Of a stretch of DNA of 64,000 bases, positions 32,186 to 40,366 are shown piece after piece (within the stretch, counting starts at the first letter, position 1; each line of letters opens with the position of its first letter). The stretch comes from Psychrosphaera sp. B3R10 (GTDB lineage Bacteria > Pseudomonadota > Gammaproteobacteria > Enterobacterales > Alteromonadaceae), in assembly GCF_018861025.1 (NCBI RefSeq), contig NZ_JAHKQH010000007.1, forward strand, positions 297,652-361,651, in the 5' to 3' direction. The position numbers and the translations under genes were made by a program. The notes below the pieces were generated by a model. It saw only the letters and a program-made list of their open reading frames with translations. It made no database searches and was not told the DNA's origin.

Positions 32186-32533
32186 TTATCGGTCTTCGGT
32201 ATCTTCATTTTTCTGACTACGACTTTTTCTTAAAATTGCAGGTTCGTCAAAATAGCTCACATTATTTTGAAGCACAGCGTTACGGCGCTTTTCTAATCTA
32301 TTTTTTCGACACAAAATCGTCTCTCCAAATACATCGATATGAGCTTGTTCTAAAAGAATTTTTCCTTCGTCATTTGAAATAAGGTTCATAAATTCCCCAG
32401 CCGCAATAAACCCTTCAACTCGATGTTTCTGTTTCTCAATTTCATTACCCGCTTTGGACGATTGATACAATTCGAATAGTCGTTGATAAACTTCCTTTTT
32501 AAAAACATCAGAACTAACTATCACGTTCATATT
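32186..32533 (-). CDS. Small protein of unknown function
   Basis: 115 residues from the ATG at 32533; an ATG at 32548 is also in frame but adds residues of no clear family pattern. No signal peptide or membrane segment. It is charged and helical with a basic C-terminus (RKNRLEKRRNAV and RKSRSQKNED), which could bind nucleic acid. I do not recognise the family. It is divergent from the mbnP-like gene and shares its 200-bp upstream region. Confidence 0.6.
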   Translation of the reverse strand, partial: NMNVIVSSDVFKKEVYQRLFELYQSSKAGNEIEKQKHRVEGFIAAGEFMNLISNDEGKILLEQAHIDVFGETILCRKNRLEKRRNAVLQNNVSYFDEPAILRKSRSQKNEDTEDR

Positions 32534-32630
32534 TTTACCCCAAATCACAGTTCCGTATCTGTTAGAAATGCTATCAATATAACAAAACTACATAAACTAA
32601 ACAGCTGCACAAAAACAACATTAATAAAGG

Positions 32631-32676
32631 TGCGACAATTTGTCACATTGAGTGGCCTTATAAAAAAAATTATAGT
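32631..32676 (+). promoter_or_regulatory. mbnP promoter with an abutting RegA/PrrA-type palindrome
   Basis: TGCGAC (32631-32636), five bases, GTCACA (32642-32647) form an imperfect palindrome. It resembles the TGCGNC...GNCGCA pattern I recall for RegA/PrrA sites, with one mismatch. The -35 TTGAGT begins at the next base (32648-32653). A 17-base spacer leads to the -10 TATAGT (32671-32676). An activator site touching the -35 fits direct activation. The genes for a RegA-like regulator lie at the end of the same cluster. Site function is inference. Confidence 0.5.
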
Positions 32677-32738
32677 AACAACATAAGCTTGAGTTCGACA
32701 TTTTAATGTACTCACCTAGTGTAATTTCAAAGGAAAAG

Positions 32739-33717
32739 ATGAAAATGCGTCATAAATTTAAATCGACTTTATTCACCATAGCCACGATGGCGTTGTTATC
32801 AGGTTGCAGCAGCGACAGTGGTACCGAAGACGAATTAACCATGACCCCATTTACAATTAATTTCTCTGCAATGAGCGGCGACCAAAACGTAGATTGTGAC
32901 GCTATGGTATCGGGTTTTGGCAATGAGGGACATTATTCAATTGGTGTTAGTGACCTCCGTTTTTATGTAAGTAATATTGAGCTATTTGACCAATATGGTG
33001 AAAAGATTGAAGCATCTTTTGATAGCAATGAGTTTCAACTCAATCATGACTTAGGATTTGTAGGCCTTGTTGACCTCACAAGTAATAGTTCGGGTAAGTG
33101 CACATCTGACGCGATTCCTAATAGTGAAGGTACTGCACGGACCAATAATGTTATGACAGGTAAAATGATTGATACTGGCGTTAACAAAATCACCTTTGAT
33201 ATTGGTGTTCCTCAAGCCATCATGAAAGAAGTTATCGCAACACAAAGTGCAGAAGACGCCCCATCACCATTAAACGAGATGTACTGGTCATGGGCTTCGG
33301 GCTATCGTCACTTTGTAATGAACTTTGCTATCGAGAGCATGATGGGGAAATACCGGTGAAGGTTATATACACATTGGCAGTAGAGGGTGTGGCGACGACA
33401 GTTTACTTGCTTTAGAAAACAAAGAAAAATGCGACTTTGTTAACACTCCTAAAGTTGAGATCACAGATTTTGAACCTAATATGGACACTGTTGTCATTCG
33501 TATCGATAAATTACTAGACCAACTAAGCTTTGCCCCAGCAATGAGCAGTCATGGCGACCATACCGCCGACACTGAAATGATGGATAGCCCTTCAGTTACT
33601 TGCCACTCTGCAAGTCCCGAAATGCAACCAGACTGTGCGGCAATTTTTCAAAACCTTGGACTATCTACCGATGATGGTAGCAGTTCGAGCGACACTAACC
33701 AAGTTGTCCAACACTAG
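32739..33717 (+). pseudogene. MbnP-like lipoprotein (metallo-mystery pair four-Cys protein), frameshifted
   Basis: The start is the ATG at 32739 after AAAGGAAAAG. The lipobox is LLSGC. The first frame runs to a stop at 33357-33359, after MYWSWASGYRHFVMNF and ESMMG. The family continuation is open in the +1 frame from about 33346: TGEGYIHIGSRGC, then further cysteines to a stop at 33715. Skipping one G of the GGGG at 33344-33347 restores 325 residues. MbnP-type proteins are periplasmic metal (copper) binders, and in the studied case a Trp is converted to kynurenine by the di-haem partner MbnH. The partner gene follows and is intact. The break is a recent mutation, a sequencing error or, less likely, programmed. 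Confidence 0.8.
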
Positions 33718-33726
33718 TTTTCCTCC

Positions 33727-33748
33727 GGGGCATACGCCCCTTTTTTTT
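33727..33748 (+). terminator. Terminator-like hairpin between mbnP and mbnH
   Basis: GGGGC (33727-33731), loop ATAC, GCCCC (33736-33740), then eight T (33741-33748). It is a textbook intrinsic terminator placed between two genes that should act together, just 10 bases before the next start codon. It probably lowers, rather than abolishes, expression of the downstream genes. Confidence 0.85.
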
Positions 33749-33757
33749 AAGGTTTTT

Positions 33758-34939
33758 ATGATCCGTTTTTTCACATTAGTCTGTGGCTTAGCCTTACTTT
33801 CAGGGTGTGAATTTGATTCAAACTCAACATTTACCAATACAGATGATGCTCAATCTTTGCGCAGTTTATTAGATCTACCCGATCACATGCCCTTACCTGC
33901 TATTCCAGATTACAACCCACTGACCCAAGAAAAAATCACCTTAGGTCGGTTTCTATTTTACGATACTAAGTTATCTGCTAATCAAACCCAATCTTGTGCG
34001 TCGTGCCATGAACAAGGAAGCGCATTTGCTGATGGATTGACTGCCCCCTTAGGCTCTAGTGGCCACCAACTCGTTCGCAACAGTCAAGGTCTTGGTAACG
34101 TGGTTTATCATTCGACATTGACCTGGAGCAACAATGGTTTTTTTGAACTTGAAGAGCAGCTCAATGTGCCTATTCGTGCTGATAACCCAATTGAACTAGG
34201 CGTTACCGACGCCGTATTGCCAGACGTGTTAACGCGTTTTCAGCAAGACCCAGATTATCAAACGATGTTCAATCTCGCCTTTCCGGATACATCGAGTGAC
34301 AAAAGTAACATTACAATGAACAAGATCATCTTTGCCCTTGCTAGCTTTGTTCGGACGATCATAAGCGCATCCAGTCCTTATGATAAGTACTTATTAGGTG
34401 ATAAATCAGCACTGACACAGCAACAAATCAGAGGGTTTCAACTTTTTAATGGCGAGAAGTTTGAGTGTTTTCACTGTCATTCAGGTGTCAACTTTTCATC
34501 ATCTTATCGTGATGCAAATACGGCTTTAGATGCCCTACAATTTCCTTTCTTTAATAACGGTCTATACAACGTCGGCGGCGATGGAAGTTACCCAGATGAA
34601 GATCAGGGATTATATGACCTAACATTAAACCCTACTCATAAAGGGCTATTTCGGCCACAAAGTCTGCGTAATATCGCATTAACCGGTCCTTACATGCACG
34701 ATGGCAGCATTGCTAGTTTACGAGGCGTGATTGAACATTATGCCCGGGGCGGCAGTATTACGTTAACAGGCAAAAATGCCGGAGATGGCAGAGTAAGCCC
34801 TTTAAAGTCTGGATTAATACAAGGTTTTGATGCAACAGAAGAAGAAATTGATGCCGTCATTGCTTTTTTAGAATCACTGACTGACGACAAATTTATTTCC
34901 AACCCACGATTTTCAAATCCATTTACCGAGCAAAGATGA
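33758..34939 (+). CDS. MbnH-like di-haem cytochrome c (CcpA/MauG superfamily)
   Basis: 393 residues from the ATG at 33758, which follows AAGG; a longer upstream reading overlaps mbnP out of frame and is not used. A lipobox LLSGC is near residue 15. Two CxxCH haem sites are seen, CASCH near residue 80 and CFHCH near residue 237. The C-terminal half contains LRNIALTGPYMHDGS, typical of bacterial di-haem peroxidase-like proteins. In the characterised pair, MbnH reaches a bis-Fe(IV) state and oxidises a Trp of MbnP to kynurenine. It ends in an ATGA overlap with the next gene. Confidence 0.85.
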   Translation: MIRFFTLVCGLALLSGCEFDSNSTFTNTDDAQSLRSLLDLPDHMPLPAIPDYNPLTQEKITLGRFLFYDTKLSANQTQSCASCHEQGSAFADGLTAPLGSSGHQLVRNSQGLGNVVYHSTLTWSNNGFFELEEQLNVPIRADNPIELGVTDAVLPDVLTRFQQDPDYQTMFNLAFPDTSSDKSNITMNKIIFALASFVRTIISASSPYDKYLLGDKSALTQQQIRGFQLFNGEKFECFHCHSGVNFSSSYRDANTALDALQFPFFNNGLYNVGGDGSYPDEDQGLYDLTLNPTHKGLFRPQSLRNIALTGPYMHDGSIASLRGVIEHYARGGSITLTGKNAGDGRVSPLKSGLIQGFDATEEEIDAVIAFLESLTDDKFISNPRFSNPFTEQR

Positions 34940-36120
34940 AACAACTTAATCTTACCACGCTATTCACGCTACCATTGATGGCATTTTGTAGCTATGCACA
35001 TGAATCAGGTGTCGACGAAACCCCAACTCACTTAACGCTAAAAACGGCAATGAGCTTTCAAAACAAGGCAACGACCGATGAAGTGTGGATGATCCCAGGC
35101 CTACTGATGGGAGGTGAATCAACCCCTAGACTAAAAGGTGCTGCAATAGATGATACCCAATTAACGGGTAAATTAGTTTTAGAAGATCAAGTCAGCGTCC
35201 ATGGTAAAATTGGATTCCATCAACATGCTGGCGAGGGAGAGCTATCGCTAGAGGAGCTTTGGTTTAATAAAATTTTTCAATTGAACCATAGTCGATTGGA
35301 TGTCGAAATTGGCTTAATGGCAACCGACATCACATCAACGGCAAACCATCATGCTTCACAAAGTCAATTTAATACTAAACCACTTTTGGCTCAGACATTT
35401 TTTGGCGGACATCATAAAGACACCGGCGTAAAGTCAAAATATTACTGGCACAAATTTCAATTTGGATTAGAAGTTTGGAATGGCGACAGTTGGCCCTATA
35501 CAAGCTCAGAAGGCAGCAAAGCACTTTACCTAACCTACCAAGACACAATTATATCTATCGACGCTCAATCCGGTATGTGGTATTCACAGGGGTCGGCACT
35601 TTCACGACAAGACTTGAGATATAGCTCAGATCATAATCACTCAAATTCGACAACGTTAAATACACCTGAGAACTATTTTACCGGTGATATCGAAATGCTT
35701 GGTGGTTTTTTAAAATTCACAAAATCATATTCAAACGCCCTACTTTTAATGACTGAATTTGAAATAATCGAAAGTCGGCAAAGCGGCGTATTTTCAGACA
35801 CCTCGCAAAGTGCAAAGGTAAAATTACAACAAACAGGATATCGTGGTTTATTTGGTCTTCAATGGCAAAATCACAGCTTAGTGGCACAACTTGAAATGTT
35901 AGTGGTAAATAATCAGTTTAAAAATACAACGACCGCATTTATTGAACAACAGGGGTTGTATAACAAAAACTTTGAACCTAAACAGACAACAATAACGTAC
36001 AACTGGCAGTGGCAAAACAAGGTTACGTTTAGGCTTGAGACGAGTTTTGACCAGACAATGATAAACTCTACACAGCAAGTTTGGTCTGTCGGTTTCACTT
36101 GGCAACATAACCTGCTATAA
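34936..36120 (+). CDS. Putative His-rich outer-membrane beta-barrel protein
   Basis: 394 residues. The ATG overlaps the mbnH stop (ATGA). A signal peptide ends SYA, so the mature chain would start with histidine (HESG). Alternating hydrophobic strands, aromatic girdles and a C-terminal strand ending VGFTWQHNLL suggest a porin-like barrel. Histidines cluster as FHQH, NHHA, GGHHK and DHNH. I do not recognise the family. Position suggests it works with MbnP/MbnH, for example in metal passage or as an outer-membrane anchor; this is inference. Confidence 0.6.
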   Translation: MKQLNLTTLFTLPLMAFCSYAHESGVDETPTHLTLKTAMSFQNKATTDEVWMIPGLLMGGESTPRLKGAAIDDTQLTGKLVLEDQVSVHGKIGFHQHAGEGELSLEELWFNKIFQLNHSRLDVEIGLMATDITSTANHHASQSQFNTKPLLAQTFFGGHHKDTGVKSKYYWHKFQFGLEVWNGDSWPYTSSEGSKALYLTYQDTIISIDAQSGMWYSQGSALSRQDLRYSSDHNHSNSTTLNTPENYFTGDIEMLGGFLKFTKSYSNALLLMTEFEIIESRQSGVFSDTSQSAKVKLQQTGYRGLFGLQWQNHSLVAQLEMLVVNNQFKNTTTAFIEQQGLYNKNFEPKQTTITYNWQWQNKVTFRLETSFDQTMINSTQQVWSVGFTWQHNLL

Positions 36121-36172
36121 AAGTGTTCACATTTATCTCCTTTAAAACCGAGTTAATTCAACCGTTGGCAAT

Positions 36173-37414
36173 ATGCAAATAATAAAAAACAATCAACAAG
36201 TTAAACCTCTAATACATGCCAAGTTTGTTTTTATTGCGCTCCAACTTTTGGCCATTATTGTATCTCAACAATGGCTCGATTATGATTTTCCATACTCCGT
36301 TCTTTACAGCATTATTCTGGCCGAGCTGATCGTAAATATTGGGTTTTACGTCAAATTTCAGCAAACACCTTCGATACGTACAACGGCTTATTTTTCGTTT
36401 GTCGCCGTAGACATTATTTTCCTCAGTGTCTTATTGTATTTTACTGGAGGCGCTGCAAATCCATTTGTATCCTTATTACTGTTGCCAATCGCAATAGCCT
36501 CAGTGTCATTAACACAACGTTGGCTTTTGATAGTGACCTTTTTATCAATGTCTGCTTATTCAACTTTGCTATTTAGTATTGATCCGCATGCGCTACATAA
36601 TATGGATTTAGCGCAACATCTATTTGGTATGTGGCTTAACTTCATATTATCTGCACTCGTTGTCGTTATCATTGTTGTGGCGTTAATCAAAGCGATAAGT
36701 CGCCAAGACAAGATAATTAGCCAGCACCGTGAAGAACAATTACGACAGGAGCAACTTGTCTCTCTCGGCGCTGCAGCCGCGCAATTTGCCCATCGATTAG
36801 CAACGCCGTTAGGAACTGCTCATTTGTTAGCTGAAGAGCTTCAGGAACACTCAAAAATAGAAGATCCTACTATAATATTATTGGACGAACAGCTTGCCAC
36901 TTGTCGACGTCATTTAGTTAATTTTAGAGATATTGCAGAGAAAGTAAGAAATAATATTAAGTCGCCAGTCAGCGTATTTTCATTAATTGAAGAGCTAAAA
37001 CAAGAAGTTCAAATTAGCTTTCCACTTGCCAAAGTAACTTGGAATTTTGAAAAACAAACCACATCTAGAATTGTCTCCGAACCAGTATTACTGCCCGCAC
37101 TATTAAACTTAATTCAAAATGCAGTTAATGCCAGTGGTGAAAATCACAGTTATAAAGTCATCGTCAATATTACAACCATAGACAATTTCATTTGTTTATC
37201 TGTTCGAGATTTTGGCCCTGGCATTAAGCAAGAAACACTATTGCAGTTAGGCGTGGAATTAGTCGATAGTAAACATGGCTTAGGGATGGGGGTATTCTTA
37301 TCCCATGTCACCCTGGAAAAACTTGGTGGTAAGTTAAAGTTATTTAATCATCCAGAAATAGGGGCTGTTGCCGAAGTATTTCTGCCGATATGGGACGCAC
37401 TTGATGAGCAATGA
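36173..37414 (+). CDS. regB: RegB/PrrB/ActS-type redox sensor histidine kinase
   Basis: 413 residues. Six membrane helices occupy about residues 16-175. The quinone-site heptapeptide GGAANPF is at 92-98. The H-box FAHRLATPLGT holds the phospho-acceptor His207. A cysteine in DEQLATCRR (Cys244) lies where the redox-active cysteine of RegB sits. N-box (about 310-321), DFGPG (346-350) and GLGMGV (369-374) complete the kinase domain. RegB proteins phosphorylate RegA under reducing conditions. The regA start overlaps its end. The gene follows the mbnP-mbnH-barrel genes by 52 bp with no promoter or terminator, so it is probably in the same operon. Confidence 0.88.
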   Translation: MQIIKNNQQVKPLIHAKFVFIALQLLAIIVSQQWLDYDFPYSVLYSIILAELIVNIGFYVKFQQTPSIRTTAYFSFVAVDIIFLSVLLYFTGGAANPFVSLLLLPIAIASVSLTQRWLLIVTFLSMSAYSTLLFSIDPHALHNMDLAQHLFGMWLNFILSALVVVIIVVALIKAISRQDKIISQHREEQLRQEQLVSLGAAAAQFAHRLATPLGTAHLLAEELQEHSKIEDPTIILLDEQLATCRRHLVNFRDIAEKVRNNIKSPVSVFSLIEELKQEVQISFPLAKVTWNFEKQTTSRIVSEPVLLPALLNLIQNAVNASGENHSYKVIVNITTIDNFICLSVRDFGPGIKQETLLQLGVELVDSKHGLGMGVFLSHVTLEKLGGKLKLFNHPEIGAVAEVFLPIWDALDEQ

Positions 37415-37949
37415 ACTAACAAAGTCGACATTAGGCCGTTTGTTAATTATCGAAGATGATGTGAATTTTGCTGCGGTTTTAGCACGCCGGCTTACCCGTT
37501 ATCATTACGACGTTCTTGTCGAGAATAACTTAGATGACGCCTTAAACACAGCCCAACAACAATTGCCAAACTTTGTTCTGCTCGACATGAAAGTTGGCGA
37601 CCAAAACGGAATTCATATTCTTCCTGCACTGCGGCAAGCGCTACCGAGTAGTAAAATTATCTTACTCACTGGCTATGCTAGTATTGCCACCGCCGTTGAA
37701 GCGATAAAATCAGGTGCGGATGACTATTTATCAAAACCGATTGATGCTGCTAGTTTGTTAGTTGCTCTGGACGGTACAGCAAATAATTCGGTCCACGCAG
37801 AAACAAAAATGACGACTGCTAGATTAGAATGGGAACATATTCAACAGGCACTAAAAACCAATAACGGCAATATCTCTGCGACGGCGCGCCAACTGGGTTT
37901 ACATAGACGAACCTTACAACGGAAGCTTGCTAAAAAGCCACAAATTTAA
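37404..37949 (+). CDS. regA: RegA/PrrA/ActR-type response regulator
   Basis: 181 residues from the ATG at 37404, overlapping the kinase gene by 11 bases. The receiver domain shows IIEDD, the phospho-Asp in VLLDMKVGDQNG, and the KPIDA lysine. A short linker leads to a Fis-type helix-turn-helix, WEHIQQALKTNNGNISATARQLG then HRRTLQRKL, almost invariant in RegA. It would bind the palindrome at 32631-32647 upstream of mbnP. The pair is common in alphaproteobacteria and known as RoxSR in Pseudomonas. The gene is convergent with the hybrid kinase gene 31 bp away. Confidence 0.9.
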   Translation: MSNELTKSTLGRLLIIEDDVNFAAVLARRLTRYHYDVLVENNLDDALNTAQQQLPNFVLLDMKVGDQNGIHILPALRQALPSSKIILLTGYASIATAVEAIKSGADDYLSKPIDAASLLVALDGTANNSVHAETKMTTARLEWEHIQQALKTNNGNISATARQLGLHRRTLQRKLAKKPQI

Positions 37950-37980
37950 ATCTAAAAACGCTCACCATAACCGCAAATTA

Positions 37981-40365
37981 TCAGATAAAATCCCGTATCG
38001 CCTTATATAATTCTTTTATATTTATCGGCTTAGCGAGATGAGAGTCAAAGCCATTATCCATATATTTTTTTACATCGTCATTCATTACATTTGCGGTCAA
38101 TGCGATAATTGGAATATGCGGAAACTGTGCTTTAATTTTTGCACAGGCTTCTACACCATCCATATTAGGCATTTGAATATCCATAAAAATCATTTCAGGA
38201 AGTCGTGTGTTTACAGCAATAACCGCTTCAACGCCATCATTTGCAACGTCAATAATCGCGTTTGTAGGTTTTACTATCGAACAAAAAATTGTTTGATTAA
38301 TTTTATTATCCTCGGCAAGTAATATTACTTTCCCAGTAATATCAGGCGCTTTATCAAGTTCTTTTTCCGCTCTTTTAACTTTTTCCAGAGTCGACTTTTT
38401 AGCTGGTATTCGAAGCGTAAAACAAGAGCCTCTATTTTCTTCACTTATTGCCTCAATATCACCGCCCATTATTTCGGCTAACTTTTTAGAGATTGCCAAT
38501 CCAAGTCCCGTGCCACCATACTTGCGCGTTGTGGAAGAGTCGGCCTGCTCAAATCGATTAAATAACTTGCCTAATTGTTCGTTCGACAAACCAATCCCGG
38601 TGTCTGTTACTGAGATAACAAGGCATTCATTCTGCTCGTTTAGACTAATTTTAACTGATCCGTTTCCGGTAAACTTGACCGCGTTTGAACAAAGATTTGT
38701 AATAATCTGTTTAATTCTAACGGGATCGACAATCCACATTTTGTGCATATTTGGGTCAGCCGAAAAATTCAAATCGAGTTTCTTTTGCGATGCAGCCAAT
38801 GCAAATTCAGACTTAACAGTTTGCATTAATTCAACAACATCGGTTGGTAACATTTCCAAACTTACGTTATTCGATTCAATCTTAGACAAATCCAAAATGT
38901 CATTAATTATTGCCAACAATGACTGTGATGAAATAATTCCCGTATCGACCAATTGATGTGCCGCCTCAGGTAATTCCATACGTTGCAATACTTGTAATGA
39001 GCCTAAAACACCATTCATTGGCGTTCGTATTTCATGACTCATATTGGCTAAAAATTCAGTTTTTGCTTTACTCGCAGATTTAGCCATTTTTAACGCGTTT
39101 TCTAACTCGAGTTGTTGGCGTCTCAATTCGTCAATATCCGACAATGATCCTGCCATACGAATAGCTCTGCCCGCTTCATTACGTTGGACAATTCCTCGCA
39201 CCCGAAAATAGCGATATGGTTTTGCGCCATTGCCCATTCGAACGTCAAAATCATAAGGCACGTTGGTTTCCAAATGTCTTTTAAGTGCATTTCGGTTGTT
39301 TTCTTTATCATCAACATGAACAAAATCATTAAAAATTTGAGCCATCGAATAGCGTATCGCTGGTGTATTTTCATCATATGCGACTTCCAACATATCTAAG
39401 AAACGCGGCGATAAATACAAGCTATCATCATTAAAATCCCAATCCCAAATACCGTCATTACTGCCTTGTATTGCTAATTGATAACGCTCTTCGCTATGTT
39501 TGAGTCGCTTTTGAGAATGTGCCAATTTTTGTAACGGACTGATTAATATAGAACGAATGAGCATGACCAAAATAACGAAGCAGATTGACATACCGATAAT
39601 CAAACTTGTCCCAATACGATTAATGTATTCAGATTTTTCTTGTAATTCACCTTCGCGGGAAATGTAAAATTGGACAACTAAGCTTTTGTCTAAAAGCTCC
39701 GCATTTGATATTGAACGATATTTTTTAAGGTCATTGGTTGCAAATACATGTCCTTGAAGATCTTTAATCAACACTTCGTAGATATGATTCTCAATTGTAT
39801 TTTTTATAAGTGATTCAATTGAATGACTTCGGATATCAAGCACTATCGCCCCTTCAGTTAAACCATTATATTTAATTGGTACGGCAATTTGAAAAAAGTG
39901 TTCCTGCCGCCGTTTGGCAATATTTAAAATAAAATCGGTTTCAACATGGTCAATTGTGCTAGTCCAATCTGCTAACTTTTGCCCTTTCTGAGGCAAGGGA
40001 TAAATAATATCACCATTAAAATTAGCGACGGTAATGGCTTCTTTTTCTCCTAAAATTGTTAGGTTTGTTAAGTGATCAGCTAGGTTTGCGCCAGTAACAT
40101 CCAGCCCCATAACACTTGACACAACAATCGGTGAAATCGCGATTTCATTTAAGATTTTTATCCGATTATCAACAAACTGTTCAACAACATTAAAAGTGGC
40201 TTCAGCTTGCAACTGAGTATGTTGGTCTAGTAACTTAGTTACTGAAATAGATGCGCGTTCTGATACAAAATTGGTGATGACTAATGTTGTTAATACAAAA
40301 CCAAAAAACAAAACCAGATAAGAGCTTCCCGATTTAGTCTGGAACCAGTTTAAAAATGTTTTCAT
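37981..40365 (-). CDS. Hybrid sensor histidine kinase / response regulator
   Basis: 794 residues. A membrane helix at about 17-34, a periplasmic sensor region (about 35-250, Cache-like), and a second helix at about 254-276. A PAS domain with PAC follows (about 290-415), then HisKA with H444 in MSHEIRTPMN, an HATPase (NAVKFTG, DTGIGL, GTGLGLAIS), and a C-terminal receiver with Asp in IFMDIQMPNMDG. There is no HPt domain, so it must pass phosphate to a separate protein. It starts one base after the stop of a periplasmic binding protein gene on the same strand, suggesting that the binding protein presents its ligand. Confidence 0.9.
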   Translation of the reverse strand: MKTFLNWFQTKSGSSYLVLFFGFVLTTLVITNFVSERASISVTKLLDQHTQLQAEATFNVVEQFVDNRIKILNEIAISPIVVSSVMGLDVTGANLADHLTNLTILGEKEAITVANFNGDIIYPLPQKGQKLADWTSTIDHVETDFILNIAKRRQEHFFQIAVPIKYNGLTEGAIVLDIRSHSIESLIKNTIENHIYEVLIKDLQGHVFATNDLKKYRSISNAELLDKSLVVQFYISREGELQEKSEYINRIGTSLIIGMSICFVILVMLIRSILISPLQKLAHSQKRLKHSEERYQLAIQGSNDGIWDWDFNDDSLYLSPRFLDMLEVAYDENTPAIRYSMAQIFNDFVHVDDKENNRNALKRHLETNVPYDFDVRMGNGAKPYRYFRVRGIVQRNEAGRAIRMAGSLSDIDELRRQQLELENALKMAKSASKAKTEFLANMSHEIRTPMNGVLGSLQVLQRMELPEAAHQLVDTGIISSQSLLAIINDILDLSKIESNNVSLEMLPTDVVELMQTVKSEFALAASQKKLDLNFSADPNMHKMWIVDPVRIKQIITNLCSNAVKFTGNGSVKISLNEQNECLVISVTDTGIGLSNEQLGKLFNRFEQADSSTTRKYGGTGLGLAISKKLAEIMGGDIEAISEENRGSCFTLRIPAKKSTLEKVKRAEKELDKAPDITGKVILLAEDNKINQTIFCSIVKPTNAIIDVANDGVEAVIAVNTRLPEMIFMDIQMPNMDGVEACAKIKAQFPHIPIIALTANVMNDDVKKYMDNGFDSHLAKPINIKELYKAIRDFI

Positions 40366-40366
40366 A

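Noticed and set aside
33342..33356. Programmed -1 frameshifting at the GGGGAAA stretch of the mbnP-like gene.
   Set aside because: The open downstream frame needs a +1 shift (skip one G), and the heptamer does not fit the usual -1 slippery pattern in the zero frame.
33635..33757. Longer N-terminus for the MbnH-like protein starting at 33635.
   Set aside because: It would overlap mbnP in another frame and cross a terminator; the ATG at 33758 has a ribosome site and a lipoprotein signal peptide.
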